Source: Eubacterium sp.
GTDB lineage: Bacteria; Bacillota; Clostridia; Lachnospirales; Lachnospiraceae
Length of the DNA: 64,000 bases
Reading direction: 5' to 3'
Assembly (NCBI GenBank): GCA_017634555.1
Contig: JAGBNF010000005.1
Location: forward strand, 1 to 64,000
Shown piece by piece: positions 44,278 to 52,779 of this stretch. The notes beneath the pieces were generated by a model. That model did not search any database and was not told where the DNA came from. It saw only the letters and a list, made by a program, of their open reading frames with translations. How positions within the stretch are numbered: the first letter of the stretch is position 1; each line of letters opens with the position of its first letter. The translations under genes were made by a program, and so were the position numbers.

Positions 44278-45303
44278 TTACTGTGCAAACTTATTTGACT
44301 CTTCAACGAGTTCAGCAAGCTTCTTCTCAGCTGCTCCGCTTTCGATGATCTCTCTTGCCAGCTTGATACCCTCTTCGAAGTTCTCTGCCTTTCCGCCTAC
44401 GATCAGGGCACCTGCTGCATTAAGGATTATAGCATCCTTTCTTGGTCCTTCGATAGTACCTGCAAATACACCCTTGATAGTCTCTGCATTTTCCTCAGGT
44501 GTACCTGTCTTGATATCCTCGAGCTTGCAGCTCTTAAGTCCGAAGTCCTCAGGACAAATAGTATACTTAAGAATATCTCCGTCCTTAAGCTCATATATCT
44601 TAGTCTTTCCGAGAAGTGAGATCTCATCGAGTCCATCCTCGCCGTATACGAACATAGCCTTTGTATAACCGATTCTTCTTGCAACCTCAGATACAGTCTC
44701 AAGAAGCTCAGGCTTATAAACTCCGAGAAGATGTCTCGGTGCAAAAGCAGGATTGATCAGCGGTCCGATGATAGTATAGAAAATAGTCTTGATTCCCAGC
44801 TCACTTTCAGGAGGGAGAACCTTGCACATTACCGGATGGAAAAGCGGTGCATAGATAAATGCAATGCTGATCTTCTCGATAAGCTCTGCTGCCTGCTCGT
44901 TGTTAAGGTTGATATTAACACCCAGTGCCTCAAGTACATCCGCACTACCGGAAAGAGATGATATAGATCTGCTTCCGTGCTTTGCGATAGGAATTCCTGC
45001 TGCTGCAGCAACAAGAGCCGTAGCAGTAGATATATTAAATGTGCTGAGTCCGCCGCCTGTACCACAGGTATCCATCATCTCTGCTGCCACATTTGCCTTG
45101 ATAGGAACACAGTTCTCACGCATGGCATTTGCGAATGCTGCAAGCTCCTCTACATTTGTACCCTTCATAAGAAGTCCAACCTGGAAGCCTGCGATCTGAA
45201 CCGGTGTAACCTCGTCTGCTGCAACCGCTCCGATGAATTCCGAAATTTCTGCAGGTGTCAGTGTTTCATTGTTTGTAACCTTAGCCAAAATATCCTTATA
45301 CAT
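44278..45303 (-). CDS. trpD: Divergent anthranilate phosphoribosyltransferase (second copy)
   Basis: TrpD-family protein of 341 residues. The PRPP-binding glycine loop reads GTGGGLSTFNIST, where the family has GTGGDG; the Asp is lost. KHGSR replaces KHGNR. The metal-binding DE (GLDEISL) is kept. These changes sit in substrate-contact positions, so this copy may use a different acceptor or be less active. Spacing to trpB is 46 bp and to the following TrpC copy 17 bp. Confidence 0.75.
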   Translation of the reverse strand: MYKDILAKVTNNETLTPAEISEFIGAVAADEVTPVQIAGFQVGLLMKGTNVEELAAFANAMRENCVPIKANVAAEMMDTCGTGGGLSTFNISTATALVAAAAGIPIAKHGSRSISSLSGSADVLEALGVNINLNNEQAAELIEKISIAFIYAPLFHPVMCKVLPPESELGIKTIFYTIIGPLINPAFAPRHLLGVYKPELLETVSEVARRIGYTKAMFVYGEDGLDEISLLGKTKIYELKDGDILKYTICPEDFGLKSCKLEDIKTGTPEENAETIKGVFAGTIEGPRKDAIILNAAGALIVGGKAENFEEGIKLAREIIESGAAEKKLAELVEESNKFAQ

Positions 45304-45349
45304 TTCTTTAAAACCTCATTTTTTATAACTAATCTTTTAATGTTTCTGC

Positions 45350-46552
45350 CTACTCGTAAATCTGTACTCCTCTGTAACGGGCGATGGCTGCAACGTCCTT
45401 ATCACCACGTCCTGAGATAGTACATACTATTATTGAATCCTTAGGCATTGTCGGTGCTATCTTCATTACATGTGCAACCGCAGGTGAGCTCTCTATAGCA
45501 GGGATGATTCCTTCCTCTCTTGAAAGGAACTCAAATGCCTTTACTGCTTCTTCATCTGTGATCGGAACATACTCTGCTCTACCGATAGATGCAAGATATG
45601 CATGCTCAGGTCCGATTCCCGGATAATCAAGTCCTGCTGATATTGAATAAACAGGAGCTATCTGTCCGTACTCATCCTGGCAGAAGAGTGACTTCATACC
45701 GTGGAAGATTCCCATAGAACCGTTTGCCATAGTTGCCGCATTCTTTGGATTATCAACTCCGAGACCTGCTGCCTCACATCCGATAAGTCTTACGCCTTCA
45801 TCCTTGATATACTCATAGAATGAACCGATGGCATTACTTCCGCCTCCTACACATGCTATAACAACATCAGGAAGCTTTCCCTCTGCCTCAAGTATCTGTG
45901 CACGGCTTTCCTTACTGATAACTGACTGGAAGTCTCTTACGATTGTAGGGAAAGGATGAGGTCCCATTACAGAACCGAGAACATAGAGAGTATCATCAAC
46001 TCTGTTTGTCCACTCGCGCATTGCCTCATTTACGGCATCCTTAAGAACTCTTGTTCCTGTCTTAACCGCATGAACCTTTGCACCGAGAAGCTCCATACGG
46101 AACACGTTCAGTGCCTGACGCTGTGTATCCTCTTCACCCATGAAGATCTCACATTCCATATCCATAAGTGCTGCAGCTGTGGCAGTTGCAACACCGTGCT
46201 GACCTGCACCTGTCTCAGCGATAACTCTGGTCTTACCCATTTTCTTTGCAAGAAGCACCTGTCCGAGAACGTTGTTGATCTTGTGTGAGCCTGTATGATT
46301 CAGATCCTCTCTCTTAAGATAGATCTTTGCACCGCCCAGATCTCTTGACATCTTCTCTGCATAGTAAAGAAGTGAAGGTCTTCCCGCGTAATTACGGTTC
46401 AGCTCATCGAGCTCAGCTACAAACTCCGGATCATTCTTATAATGTTCATACGCAGCTTCAAGCTTATGGATCTCATTCATAAGTGTTTCTGGAATATACT
46501 GTCCACCAAATTCTCCGAATCGTCCTACTACATTTTCCGAAATAGTATTCAT
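45350..46552 (-). CDS. trpB: Tryptophan synthase beta chain
   Basis: PLP enzyme that joins indole and serine. Motifs: [31 protein letters not shown] with the PLP lysine, [16 protein letters not shown] for phosphate binding and [13 protein letters not shown]. The ATG at 46552 is chosen because homology begins there and a GAAAGGG element precedes it; length ~400 residues. It sits between the two D-C-F blocks, four bases after the TrpF-GNAT gene. Confidence 0.95.
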   Translation of the reverse strand: MNTISENVVGRFGEFGGQYIPETLMNEIHKLEAAYEHYKNDPEFVAELDELNRNYAGRPSLLYYAEKMSRDLGGAKIYLKREDLNHTGSHKINNVLGQVLLAKKMGKTRVIAETGAGQHGVATATAAALMDMECEIFMGEEDTQRQALNVFRMELLGAKVHAVKTGTRVLKDAVNEAMREWTNRVDDTLYVLGSVMGPHPFPTIVRDFQSVISKESRAQILEAEGKLPDVVIACVGGGSNAIGSFYEYIKDEGVRLIGCEAAGLGVDNPKNAATMANGSMGIFHGMKSLFCQDEYGQIAPVYSISAGLDYPGIGPEHAYLASIGRAEYVPITDEEAVKAFEFLSREEGIIPAIESSPAVAHVMKIAPTMPKDSIIVCTISGRGDKDVAAIARYRGVQIYE

Positions 46553-46556
46553 ATCA

Positions 46557-47615
46557 TTACCCTTTCTTTTCCATATATACGAACTCAAGTTCATCATTTA
46601 TGACTTTGTTATCATATATTTCATATCCGCATTTTTTGTACAGCGAAATGTTATCCACACTCCTTGTACTTGTAAAGAGCTCATACCTTTTATCCGGATA
46701 ACACTTCTCAATCTCTGCGAGAAGCTTCCTTCCAAAGCCCTTTCGCTGCCGGTCCGGATGAACCATCAGCTTACCTATATAAACGGTTCCGTCACCTTCG
46801 TATGCTCGTACCGAACCGATTATTTCATTTCCATCAACCAGCTTGAGAACAGTTCCCTTCTCAAACTCTTCGATAACCTCCTCCAGCGTTTCCTTTAAAG
46901 GAGGAATATCCCTGCTCTTAAAAAGGTCCGCCTCACTCTGATATGCGATATACTGAAGCTTTAATATCTCTTCGAGATCCTCTCTTTCCGCCTTTAAAAT
47001 GTGCACGCCCCGGGCATCTGTCTCTCTGACTATATTCACAAAGCGTTCCATTTTTCCGTGATCCTTCAGCTTGTCAGTCTCAACTCCCGAGCTTACATCC
47101 ACACCATAAGGATGAATGGATTCCACAGCTTCCCTGATATTGTCAGGTCCCAGTCCTCCGGCCAGAAGATAAGGCCTCTTTATCTCACTCAGCCTTGACC
47201 AGTCAAAGGTTTCACCCGAGCCTGTTCCCGAATCCACCAGCACCAGATCTGCAGATGAATCTTTGATTGCCGAAAGGCTTTCTATCTTATTGATATTGAA
47301 GGCTCTGATTATTTCTCTATCCGTCCTGCTTCGCAGTTCCCTGATATAGTCCTCATCCTCACTTCCATGAAGCTGAGCTATATCGATTATCTCTTCATTC
47401 AGAAGCTCTGCCACAAAGCCGATATCTTCATTTACGAAAACTCCCACTGCTTTGATTTTCGGGTCCAAATGAGACTTTAACTCTCTTGCTGTTTCCTTAT
47501 CCACACAGCGATGACTGAAATCCGCAAATACGAAACCTATATAATCGGGACAAAGCTTATTTGCAGCTTCAATATCTTCTATTCTTTTTAAACCGCATAT
47601 CTTTATCTTTGTCAT
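46557..47615 (-). CDS. trpF: Phosphoribosylanthranilate isomerase fused to a GNAT acetyltransferase
   Basis: Residues 1-~205 form a canonical Trp[17 protein letters not shown] with the catalytic Cys, [25 protein letters not shown] with the Asp, [10 protein letters not shown] and GVDVSSGVE. Residues ~207-352 form a GNAT N-acetyltransferase: [40 protein letters not shown] (acetyl-CoA loop RQRKGFG) and [12 protein letters not shown]. The frame is continuous and the domains join directly. TrpF fusions to TrpC are well known; a fusion to GNAT is unusual. It is the canonical member of the duplicated TrpF pair. Confidence 0.9.
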   Translation of the reverse strand: MTKIKICGLKRIEDIEAANKLCPDYIGFVFADFSHRCVDKETARELKSHLDPKIKAVGVFVNEDIGFVAELLNEEIIDIAQLHGSEDEDYIRELRSRTDREIIRAFNINKIESLSAIKDSSADLVLVDSGTGSGETFDWSRLSEIKRPYLLAGGLGPDNIREAVESIHPYGVDVSSGVETDKLKDHGKMERFVNIVRETDARGVHILKAEREDLEEILKLQYIAYQSEADLFKSRDIPPLKETLEEVIEEFEKGTVLKLVDGNEIIGSVRAYEGDGTVYIGKLMVHPDRQRKGFGRKLLAEIEKCYPDKRYELFTSTRSVDNISLYKKCGYEIYDNKVINDELEFVYMEKKG

Positions 47616-47688
47616 AACTCATAACCCACTCTTATCACGCCGAATCAGCAATAGATCAAACATACCTCAAGTTCATACAAATCTTAGT

Positions 47689-48486
47689 TTATGCATGCTT
47701 CAGTTCATGTATGAGTCCCGTCTTATCAGAGCTTCTCATCAGCATCTCACCGATAAGGACTGCATTTGTTCCGTTATCGTAAAGTGCCTTTACATCGGCC
47801 GGTGTCATGATTCCGCTTTCCGACACAAAGATTATATCCGACGGAACCATATCACGCAAACGAATACTGTTATTTATATCTACTGTAAAGTCATTCAGGT
47901 TCCTGTTATTAACGCCGACGATCCTAGCTCCCGCTGCGAGACATCTCTCAACCTCTTCACTGTCATGTGCTTCGAAAAGACATGAGAGTCCAAGTGAATC
48001 GGCTATACTGTAATAGCTTTTCAGCTCTTCATCAGAAAGAATCGCTGCTATAAGAAGTACTGCCGATGCGCCGAAAAGCTTTGCCTGATATATCATATAA
48101 GGATCAACCGTAAAATCTTTCCTTAAAACCGGTATCTGTACTTCCTTTGCTATAGCCTTAAGATATTCATCGCTTCCTCTGAATCTCTCAGGCTCGGTGA
48201 GACAGCTTATGGCATCCGCTCCCGCCGACTCATATTCCTTAGCAATCTCAAGGAACGGAAATTCTTCTGCTATAACTCCCTTTGAAGGAGATGCCTTCTT
48301 AACCTCTGAGATTATGGAAAGACCTTCTCTTCCAAGAGCTTTCTCAAAAGGAAATGTGAACTCTCCTTCCTCAAGCTCGATTGCTGCCGCAACCTCTGCA
48401 TCCCTTCTTGCAGCTTCCGGAGAATAGCTTTCCTTCTGCTTTTCTATTCTTATCTTCGTGCTTTTTGCCAATTCATCTAATATCAT
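47689..48486 (-). CDS. trpC: Indole-3-glycerol phosphate synthase
   Basis: Canonical TrpC of 265 residues. Active-site stretches SEVKKASPSKG, CLTEPERFRGS, PVLRKDF, LFEAHD, GVNNRNL and VSESGI are all present. It converts carboxyphenylamino-deoxyribulose phosphate to indole-3-glycerol phosphate. It follows the canonical trpD copy (50-bp gap) under T-box control. Confidence 0.95.
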   Translation of the reverse strand: MILDELAKSTKIRIEKQKESYSPEAARRDAEVAAAIELEEGEFTFPFEKALGREGLSIISEVKKASPSKGVIAEEFPFLEIAKEYESAGADAISCLTEPERFRGSDEYLKAIAKEVQIPVLRKDFTVDPYMIYQAKLFGASAVLLIAAILSDEELKSYYSIADSLGLSCLFEAHDSEEVERCLAAGARIVGVNNRNLNDFTVDINNSIRLRDMVPSDIIFVSESGIMTPADVKALYDNGTNAVLIGEMLMRSSDKTGLIHELKHA

Positions 48487-48536
48487 GTCTGTCCTACCTC
48501 ATCCGTATCCATCGGGTGAACTTGTTTCTTCTATAT

Positions 48537-49556
48537 TTATCTGTTGCTTAATTCGATAAGCTTATTAAGTGTTTCTGTTGCCTTACCTGACTCGATCAGC
48601 TCAGCTGCAAGCTTGATTCCTTCTTCCATGCTGTCTGCCTTTCCTCCGATGTAGAGTGCAGCACCTGCATTAAGAAGTGTAGCATTTCTCTTAGGTCCTC
48701 TCTCTTCACCGCTGAGGATTCTTCTTGTGATCTCTGCATTTTCTGCAGGCTCACCTCCTACCAGATCTTCCTTCTTGCAGGTCTCGAAACCGAAGTCTTC
48801 AGGTCTTATAACTCTTGTCTTATACCATCCGTTATTTATCTCACATACTGTAGTCGGTGAGCTGAGTGATATCTCATCCAGCTTATCCTGTCCGAATACT
48901 ACCATTCCCTTCTTAACTCCCAGCTCTGAAAGAACCTGTGCCAGTGGCTCAACCAGATATTCATCATATACACCAAGGAGCATCTGAGTTGGTCTTCCCG
49001 GATTTGTAAGAGGTCCGAGGATATTGAATACAGTTCTGAATCCCAGCTCCTTACGGATAGGTCCTACATATTTCATTGAAGTATGATACTTCTGTGCAAA
49101 GAAGAAGCACATTCCTACTTCTTTAAGCAGCTCGATACATTTCTCCGGATCCTGCTGGATGTTTACCCCGAGTGCCTCAAGACAATCGGCTGTACCACAC
49201 TTTGAAGAAGCAGCTCTGTTACCGTGCTTTGCAACCTTCATTCCACCTGCAGCAGCAATGATCGCTGATGTTGTTGAAATGTTGAAGCTTCCTGCATTAT
49301 CTCCTCCTGTTCCAACTATCTCGAATATATCCATTCCTGTATCAACAGGGGTTGCATGATCTCTCATTGCAGCAGCACAACCTGCGATCTCATCCTTTGT
49401 CTCTGCCTTTGCGCTCTTTGTTGAAAGAGCTGCAAGAAATGCAGCATTCTGAGTCGGTGTTGTCTCTCCGCTCATGATCTCATTCATTACTGTGTAAGCC
49501 TCATCATATGAAAGGTCCATCTTGTTAACAATCTTTTCAATAGCTTCCTTAATCAT
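48537..49556 (-). CDS. trpD: Anthranilate phosphoribosyltransferase
   Basis: Canonical TrpD, 339 residues: [34 protein letters not shown] and the DE motif (KLDEISL). It adds phosphoribose to anthranilate. It is the first gene of the operon; AGGAGG stands before the ATG and the T-box leader lies directly upstream. No trpE or trpG is present in the operon, so anthranilate must come from genes elsewhere. Confidence 0.95.
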   Translation of the reverse strand: MIKEAIEKIVNKMDLSYDEAYTVMNEIMSGETTPTQNAAFLAALSTKSAKAETKDEIAGCAAAMRDHATPVDTGMDIFEIVGTGGDNAGSFNISTTSAIIAAAGGMKVAKHGNRAASSKCGTADCLEALGVNIQQDPEKCIELLKEVGMCFFFAQKYHTSMKYVGPIRKELGFRTVFNILGPLTNPGRPTQMLLGVYDEYLVEPLAQVLSELGVKKGMVVFGQDKLDEISLSSPTTVCEINNGWYKTRVIRPEDFGFETCKKEDLVGGEPAENAEITRRILSGEERGPKRNATLLNAGAALYIGGKADSMEEGIKLAAELIESGKATETLNKLIELSNR

Positions 49557-49583
49557 TTTTTGTTACCTCCTATTTCTGATAAA

Positions 49584-49625
49584 TTAATCTAAGGATATTT
49601 CGCAATTGCTCCGCAACTGCGAAAT
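49584..49625 (-). other. Second hairpin between the T-box terminator and trpD
   Basis: On the minus strand ATTTCGCAGTTGC (49613-49625) pairs with GCAATTGCGAAAT (49597-49609) with one wobble. The next bases contain a copy of TTAATCTAAG (49584-49593, plus strand) that is also found in the terminator arm (49661-49670), allowing alternative pairing. No U tract follows. Confidence 0.55.
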
Positions 49626-49649
49626 GATGCGGTCTCGCCAAAGTTACAT

Positions 49650-49960
49650 AAAGAACGCCCTTAATCTAAGTATTCTTAGATTAAGGGCGAAAATAAATTC
49701 CGTGTTGCCACCTTAATTCGGATAATCCACCTATACAGTGAAAATTCTCCGCACTCTGTAAGACACTCAACGTATCAGTAACAAATCATCCTTGATACGA
49801 ATCCATATCTCGGCCGACTCACGCGCGGCTTACGTAGCAGGCTACTAAACTACTTGTTCGCTGCTCCCTCAGTGGCCCATCTGTAAGGACGACGCTGCGA
49901 GGTTCTCATCATCCCTCACTCTCTGTACTGCACATTTCCAAACATATCTCCACGTCACAG
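49650..49960 (-). promoter_or_regulatory. Tryptophan T-box riboswitch leader
   Basis: The T-box sequence AAGGTGGCAACACGG (49700-49714) and a strong terminator after it identify a T-box leader. Stem I lies at ~49860-49955 and includes AGAGAG-type elements. A TGG specifier triplet (49877-49879), followed by the usual GCCACTGAGGGAG strand, indicates sensing of uncharged tRNA-Trp. When tRNA-Trp is uncharged the antiterminator forms and the trp operon is read. Confidence 0.88.
49656..49689 (-). terminator. T-box terminator hairpin
   Basis: CGCCCTTAATCTAAG pairs with CTTAGATTAAGGGCG around a four-base loop, and TTCTTTAT follows on the minus strand. Confidence 0.9.
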
Positions 49961-49988
49961 GTTTAAGTACCTATTCAAATATATTCAG

Positions 49989-50017
49989 ATTCTAATTCGC
50001 GCCGACTAAAATGTCAA
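49989..50017 (-). promoter_or_regulatory. trp operon promoter
   Basis: Minus strand TTGACA (50012-50017), 17 bp, TAGAAT (49989-49994). The leader to trpD is about 425 nt. Confidence 0.85.
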
Positions 50018-50024
50018 CACTTTT

Positions 50025-50070
50025 TTATAATCCTTAAAACTCCTTGTTTATAATCCTTAAAACTCCTTGT
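50025..50070. repeat. Perfect 23-bp tandem duplication spanning a stop codon
   Basis: Positions 50025-50047 and 50048-50070 are identical (core TAATCCTTAAAACTCCTTGT). The stop codon of the kinase-DegV gene (50057-50059) lies in the second copy. Confidence 0.95.
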
Positions 50071-52747
50071 TTTTATCAGCCTCTCTGAAGAGAAGTCCGA
50101 AGGTTCCCGGACCGCAGTTTGCGGCTACCGCAGGAGATGCCTGCTGGAAGAATATCTCATCAAAGCTTACCTTCTTCTCAATCTGATTTCTGATCCAGTC
50201 CATTTCCTTCTTCGAGATTCCGGCATAGGTTACGAAAAGCATTCGCTTATCTATTCTGGATGGTACCATAAGTGTTCCGTTGATGTACTTCTTCCATGCA
50301 TCCTCTCTGGAACCTACATGTATCCTTCCGACCTTCATTTTACCCTTCTTCAGGACAAGCACCGGTCGTACCATAAATGCCTTGGTAATGTTTGCCACTC
50401 TCTGACTAACCTGCTTAGTTCTCGCAAGGAAATCCAGATTGTCTACGATAAAGCTTGTATGTATCATAGACTTTTCCTTCTCCAGGGCATCCAGAATCTC
50501 CTGAACACTCTTTCCTTCCTCTGCCATTCTGCTGGCTTCGATTGCCATGAAGCCCTGACCGCTGGAGAGATGGCGTGAATCCACAACCGATACATTTTCA
50601 AATGCAGTGGCAGCTTCGCTCGTTGCAGGAAATCCGCTGTGCTCTATGGCACTGGATATCGATATGTGAATGATATTGTTTGCATAGGTCATTCTCTTGG
50701 CAAAGAAGCTTTCAACCTCAGCAACCTCAGGTCCCTGCGGCTGTACGATATTTTCCGGCTTCTCCATATACTTCAGAACACCCTTGGTATCAATATCGAT
50801 ACCGTCCTTGAAGACACCTTCTTTAGTTACAACCTTATGCGGAATAACGTCGATATCATATCGTTTCATTATCTCCGGAGGAAGATCGGCCACGCTTTCC
50901 GTAGTAACCACAACATGCTTCTTGCTCTGGCTCTTATTCATCCAGGATATTGTCTCTTCCAGGATTTCTCCGTTGTCACCTGTAACAAATACAAGATTAG
51001 ACGGCAGCATTTTCATCAGCTCCGCTTCAAGCTCGGCTCCGGTAACAGGCTTTGCGAGATAACCGTCAAAGCCTTCCTTCTCATAACGGTGCCTGCTTTC
51101 CTCATCCGCATTGGCCGTTAATATAACAACCTTCGATTCCTTACAGACTCCGCCGATCTGATTTCTGATCCTCTTGAAGCATTCGATACCATCCATTCCC
51201 GGCATCAGATGATCCATAAAGATTACATCATACCTTGAATTAATAGTCTTCTTCAGCGCCTCTTCACCGCTTGAAACCGTATCTATCCTAACCTTTGTAT
51301 CTCTGAGAAGCTTAGATACCACAAGCAGATTCGATGCATTATCATCAACCACGAGAACTCTTGCATCAGGCGCTTCAAACTTCTGCTTATAACCCATAAG
51401 CCTGTTGAGTGAATGCTTCTTCTCAAGATCAACATCACCTATGAGCTTTTCTCCCGATACCTCCTGAGGAATCTCTATGATAAATGTGGAGCCCTCCAAA
51501 TATACGCTGTTGACCTTAACTGTTCCGCCCATAAGATCAACGAAGCTCTTAACTATGGAAAGACCCAGGCCCGTACCTTCAATATGACGGTTATGACTCT
51601 CATCAACTCTCTTAAATGCCGTGAAAAGATATGGGATATCCTCCTTCTTTATTCCTCGGCCCGTATCTGTAACGGTATAGATTATATTCTGTTTATCTCC
51701 CACTCTGTGTCCGCACTGAACAGAAAGTGTTACGGAGCCTTCCTTCGTATACTTGATGGCATTATTAACTACATTTACGAGGATCTGCTTGATTCTCATC
51801 TCATCACCGACAAGTCCCGCAGGAAGATCCGGCGATACATTTACATGAAACTCAAGTTTCTTATCCTTGGCTCTGAGCCACAACATTCCCACAAGATCCG
51901 ACAGCATATCTCCCGGATTATACGGAGCTATATTCAGCTGCATGCTTCCCGATTCAAACTTCGACATATCCAGGATATCGTTTATCAGGCTGAGCAGCAT
52001 CTTACTTGCCGAACGAATGTTTGCAGCATCCTCAGCAACCTCATCGGATATGTTCTCTCTGAGGATCATTTCGTTAAGACCGATTATGGTATTTATCGGT
52101 GTTCTGATCTCGTGGCTCATGCTTGAGAAGAACTGACTCTGGGAAGCATTGAGTGCTTCAGCTTCAGCCTTATGCTTCTCCGATCTGATACTCTCTCTGA
52201 TGTACAGCTTTATCTCAAGGCCCACCATGACACTTACCGCAGTTCCTGTAAGAAGTATCGCGATCAGGGAATAGAAATGTGCCATCAGGTCTGTATTCTG
52301 TAATATCAGTTCAGGATGTGTATAACCTATGTAGTAACATACCACCGCTGCCACAGCCTCCGCCAGCAGGAAGAATATCTTCGTCTTTCCGCTTAGGATC
52401 ATGCTCATGAAAAGTACCGAGAACAGGAACCATACAGGTGCATCACCATATACTCCTCCGCCTCCGAAGAATGTCATCGGTACATAAACAAATCCCATCA
52501 GTATCGATTCTATGATCGCCGCAATCTTTATCTTGTTATACTTAACAGAAAGCCATGCTATCACGGTGGTAAAGATCGATCCTACAACAAGAAGTATTGT
52601 GTTAAGTGGTGTTGTATCCGTAAAAACAACTTCAAGAATGGTGATAAACATCGCAATAAGCGTGATAACTATACTGACGATGTAAAGCCGCTTTCTGATG
52701 TTGATTTTTTCATCATACAGCATTTCCTTCATTTTTTTGAAATTCAT
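50057..52747 (-). CDS. Hybrid sensor kinase-receiver fused to a DegV domain
   Basis: An 896-residue fusion. Residues 1-~180 carry about six membrane helices. A kinase core follows with H212 (SSMSHEIRTPINT) and an ATPase domain ending GTGLGLSIVKSF. A receiver (ARVLVVDDNASN, phospho-Asp in VIFMDHLMPGMDG, Lys in YLAKPV) lies at ~470-590. From ~605 to the end is a DegV domain (VVTTESVADLPPEIMKRYDIDVIPHKV, IHISISSAIEHSG, NCGPGTFGLLF), a fold that binds fatty acids in stand-alone proteins. It is downstream of the HPt hybrid kinase by 32 bp. The fusion suggests coupling of phosphorelay signalling to lipid binding; this is inference. Confidence 0.9.
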   Translation of the reverse strand: MNFKKMKEMLYDEKINIRKRLYIVSIVITLIAMFITILEVVFTDTTPLNTILLVVGSIFTTVIAWLSVKYNKIKIAAIIESILMGFVYVPMTFFGGGGVYGDAPVWFLFSVLFMSMILSGKTKIFFLLAEAVAAVVCYYIGYTHPELILQNTDLMAHFYSLIAILLTGTAVSVMVGLEIKLYIRESIRSEKHKAEAEALNASQSQFFSSMSHEIRTPINTIIGLNEMILRENISDEVAEDAANIRSASKMLLSLINDILDMSKFESGSMQLNIAPYNPGDMLSDLVGMLWLRAKDKKLEFHVNVSPDLPAGLVGDEMRIKQILVNVVNNAIKYTKEGSVTLSVQCGHRVGDKQNIIYTVTDTGRGIKKEDIPYLFTAFKRVDESHNRHIEGTGLGLSIVKSFVDLMGGTVKVNSVYLEGSTFIIEIPQEVSGEKLIGDVDLEKKHSLNRLMGYKQKFEAPDARVLVVDDNASNLLVVSKLLRDTKVRIDTVSSGEEALKKTINSRYDVIFMDHLMPGMDGIECFKRIRNQIGGVCKESKVVILTANADEESRHRYEKEGFDGYLAKPVTGAELEAELMKMLPSNLVFVTGDNGEILEETISWMNKSQSKKHVVVTTESVADLPPEIMKRYDIDVIPHKVVTKEGVFKDGIDIDTKGVLKYMEKPENIVQPQGPEVAEVESFFAKRMTYANNIIHISISSAIEHSGFPATSEAATAFENVSVVDSRHLSSGQGFMAIEASRMAEEGKSVQEILDALEKEKSMIHTSFIVDNLDFLARTKQVSQRVANITKAFMVRPVLVLKKGKMKVGRIHVGSREDAWKKYINGTLMVPSRIDKRMLFVTYAGISKKEMDWIRNQIEKKVSFDEIFFQQASPAVAANCGPGTFGLLFREADKNKEF

Positions 52748-52779
52748 ATGATAATTGCCCTCCCGAAATCACGGACAAA

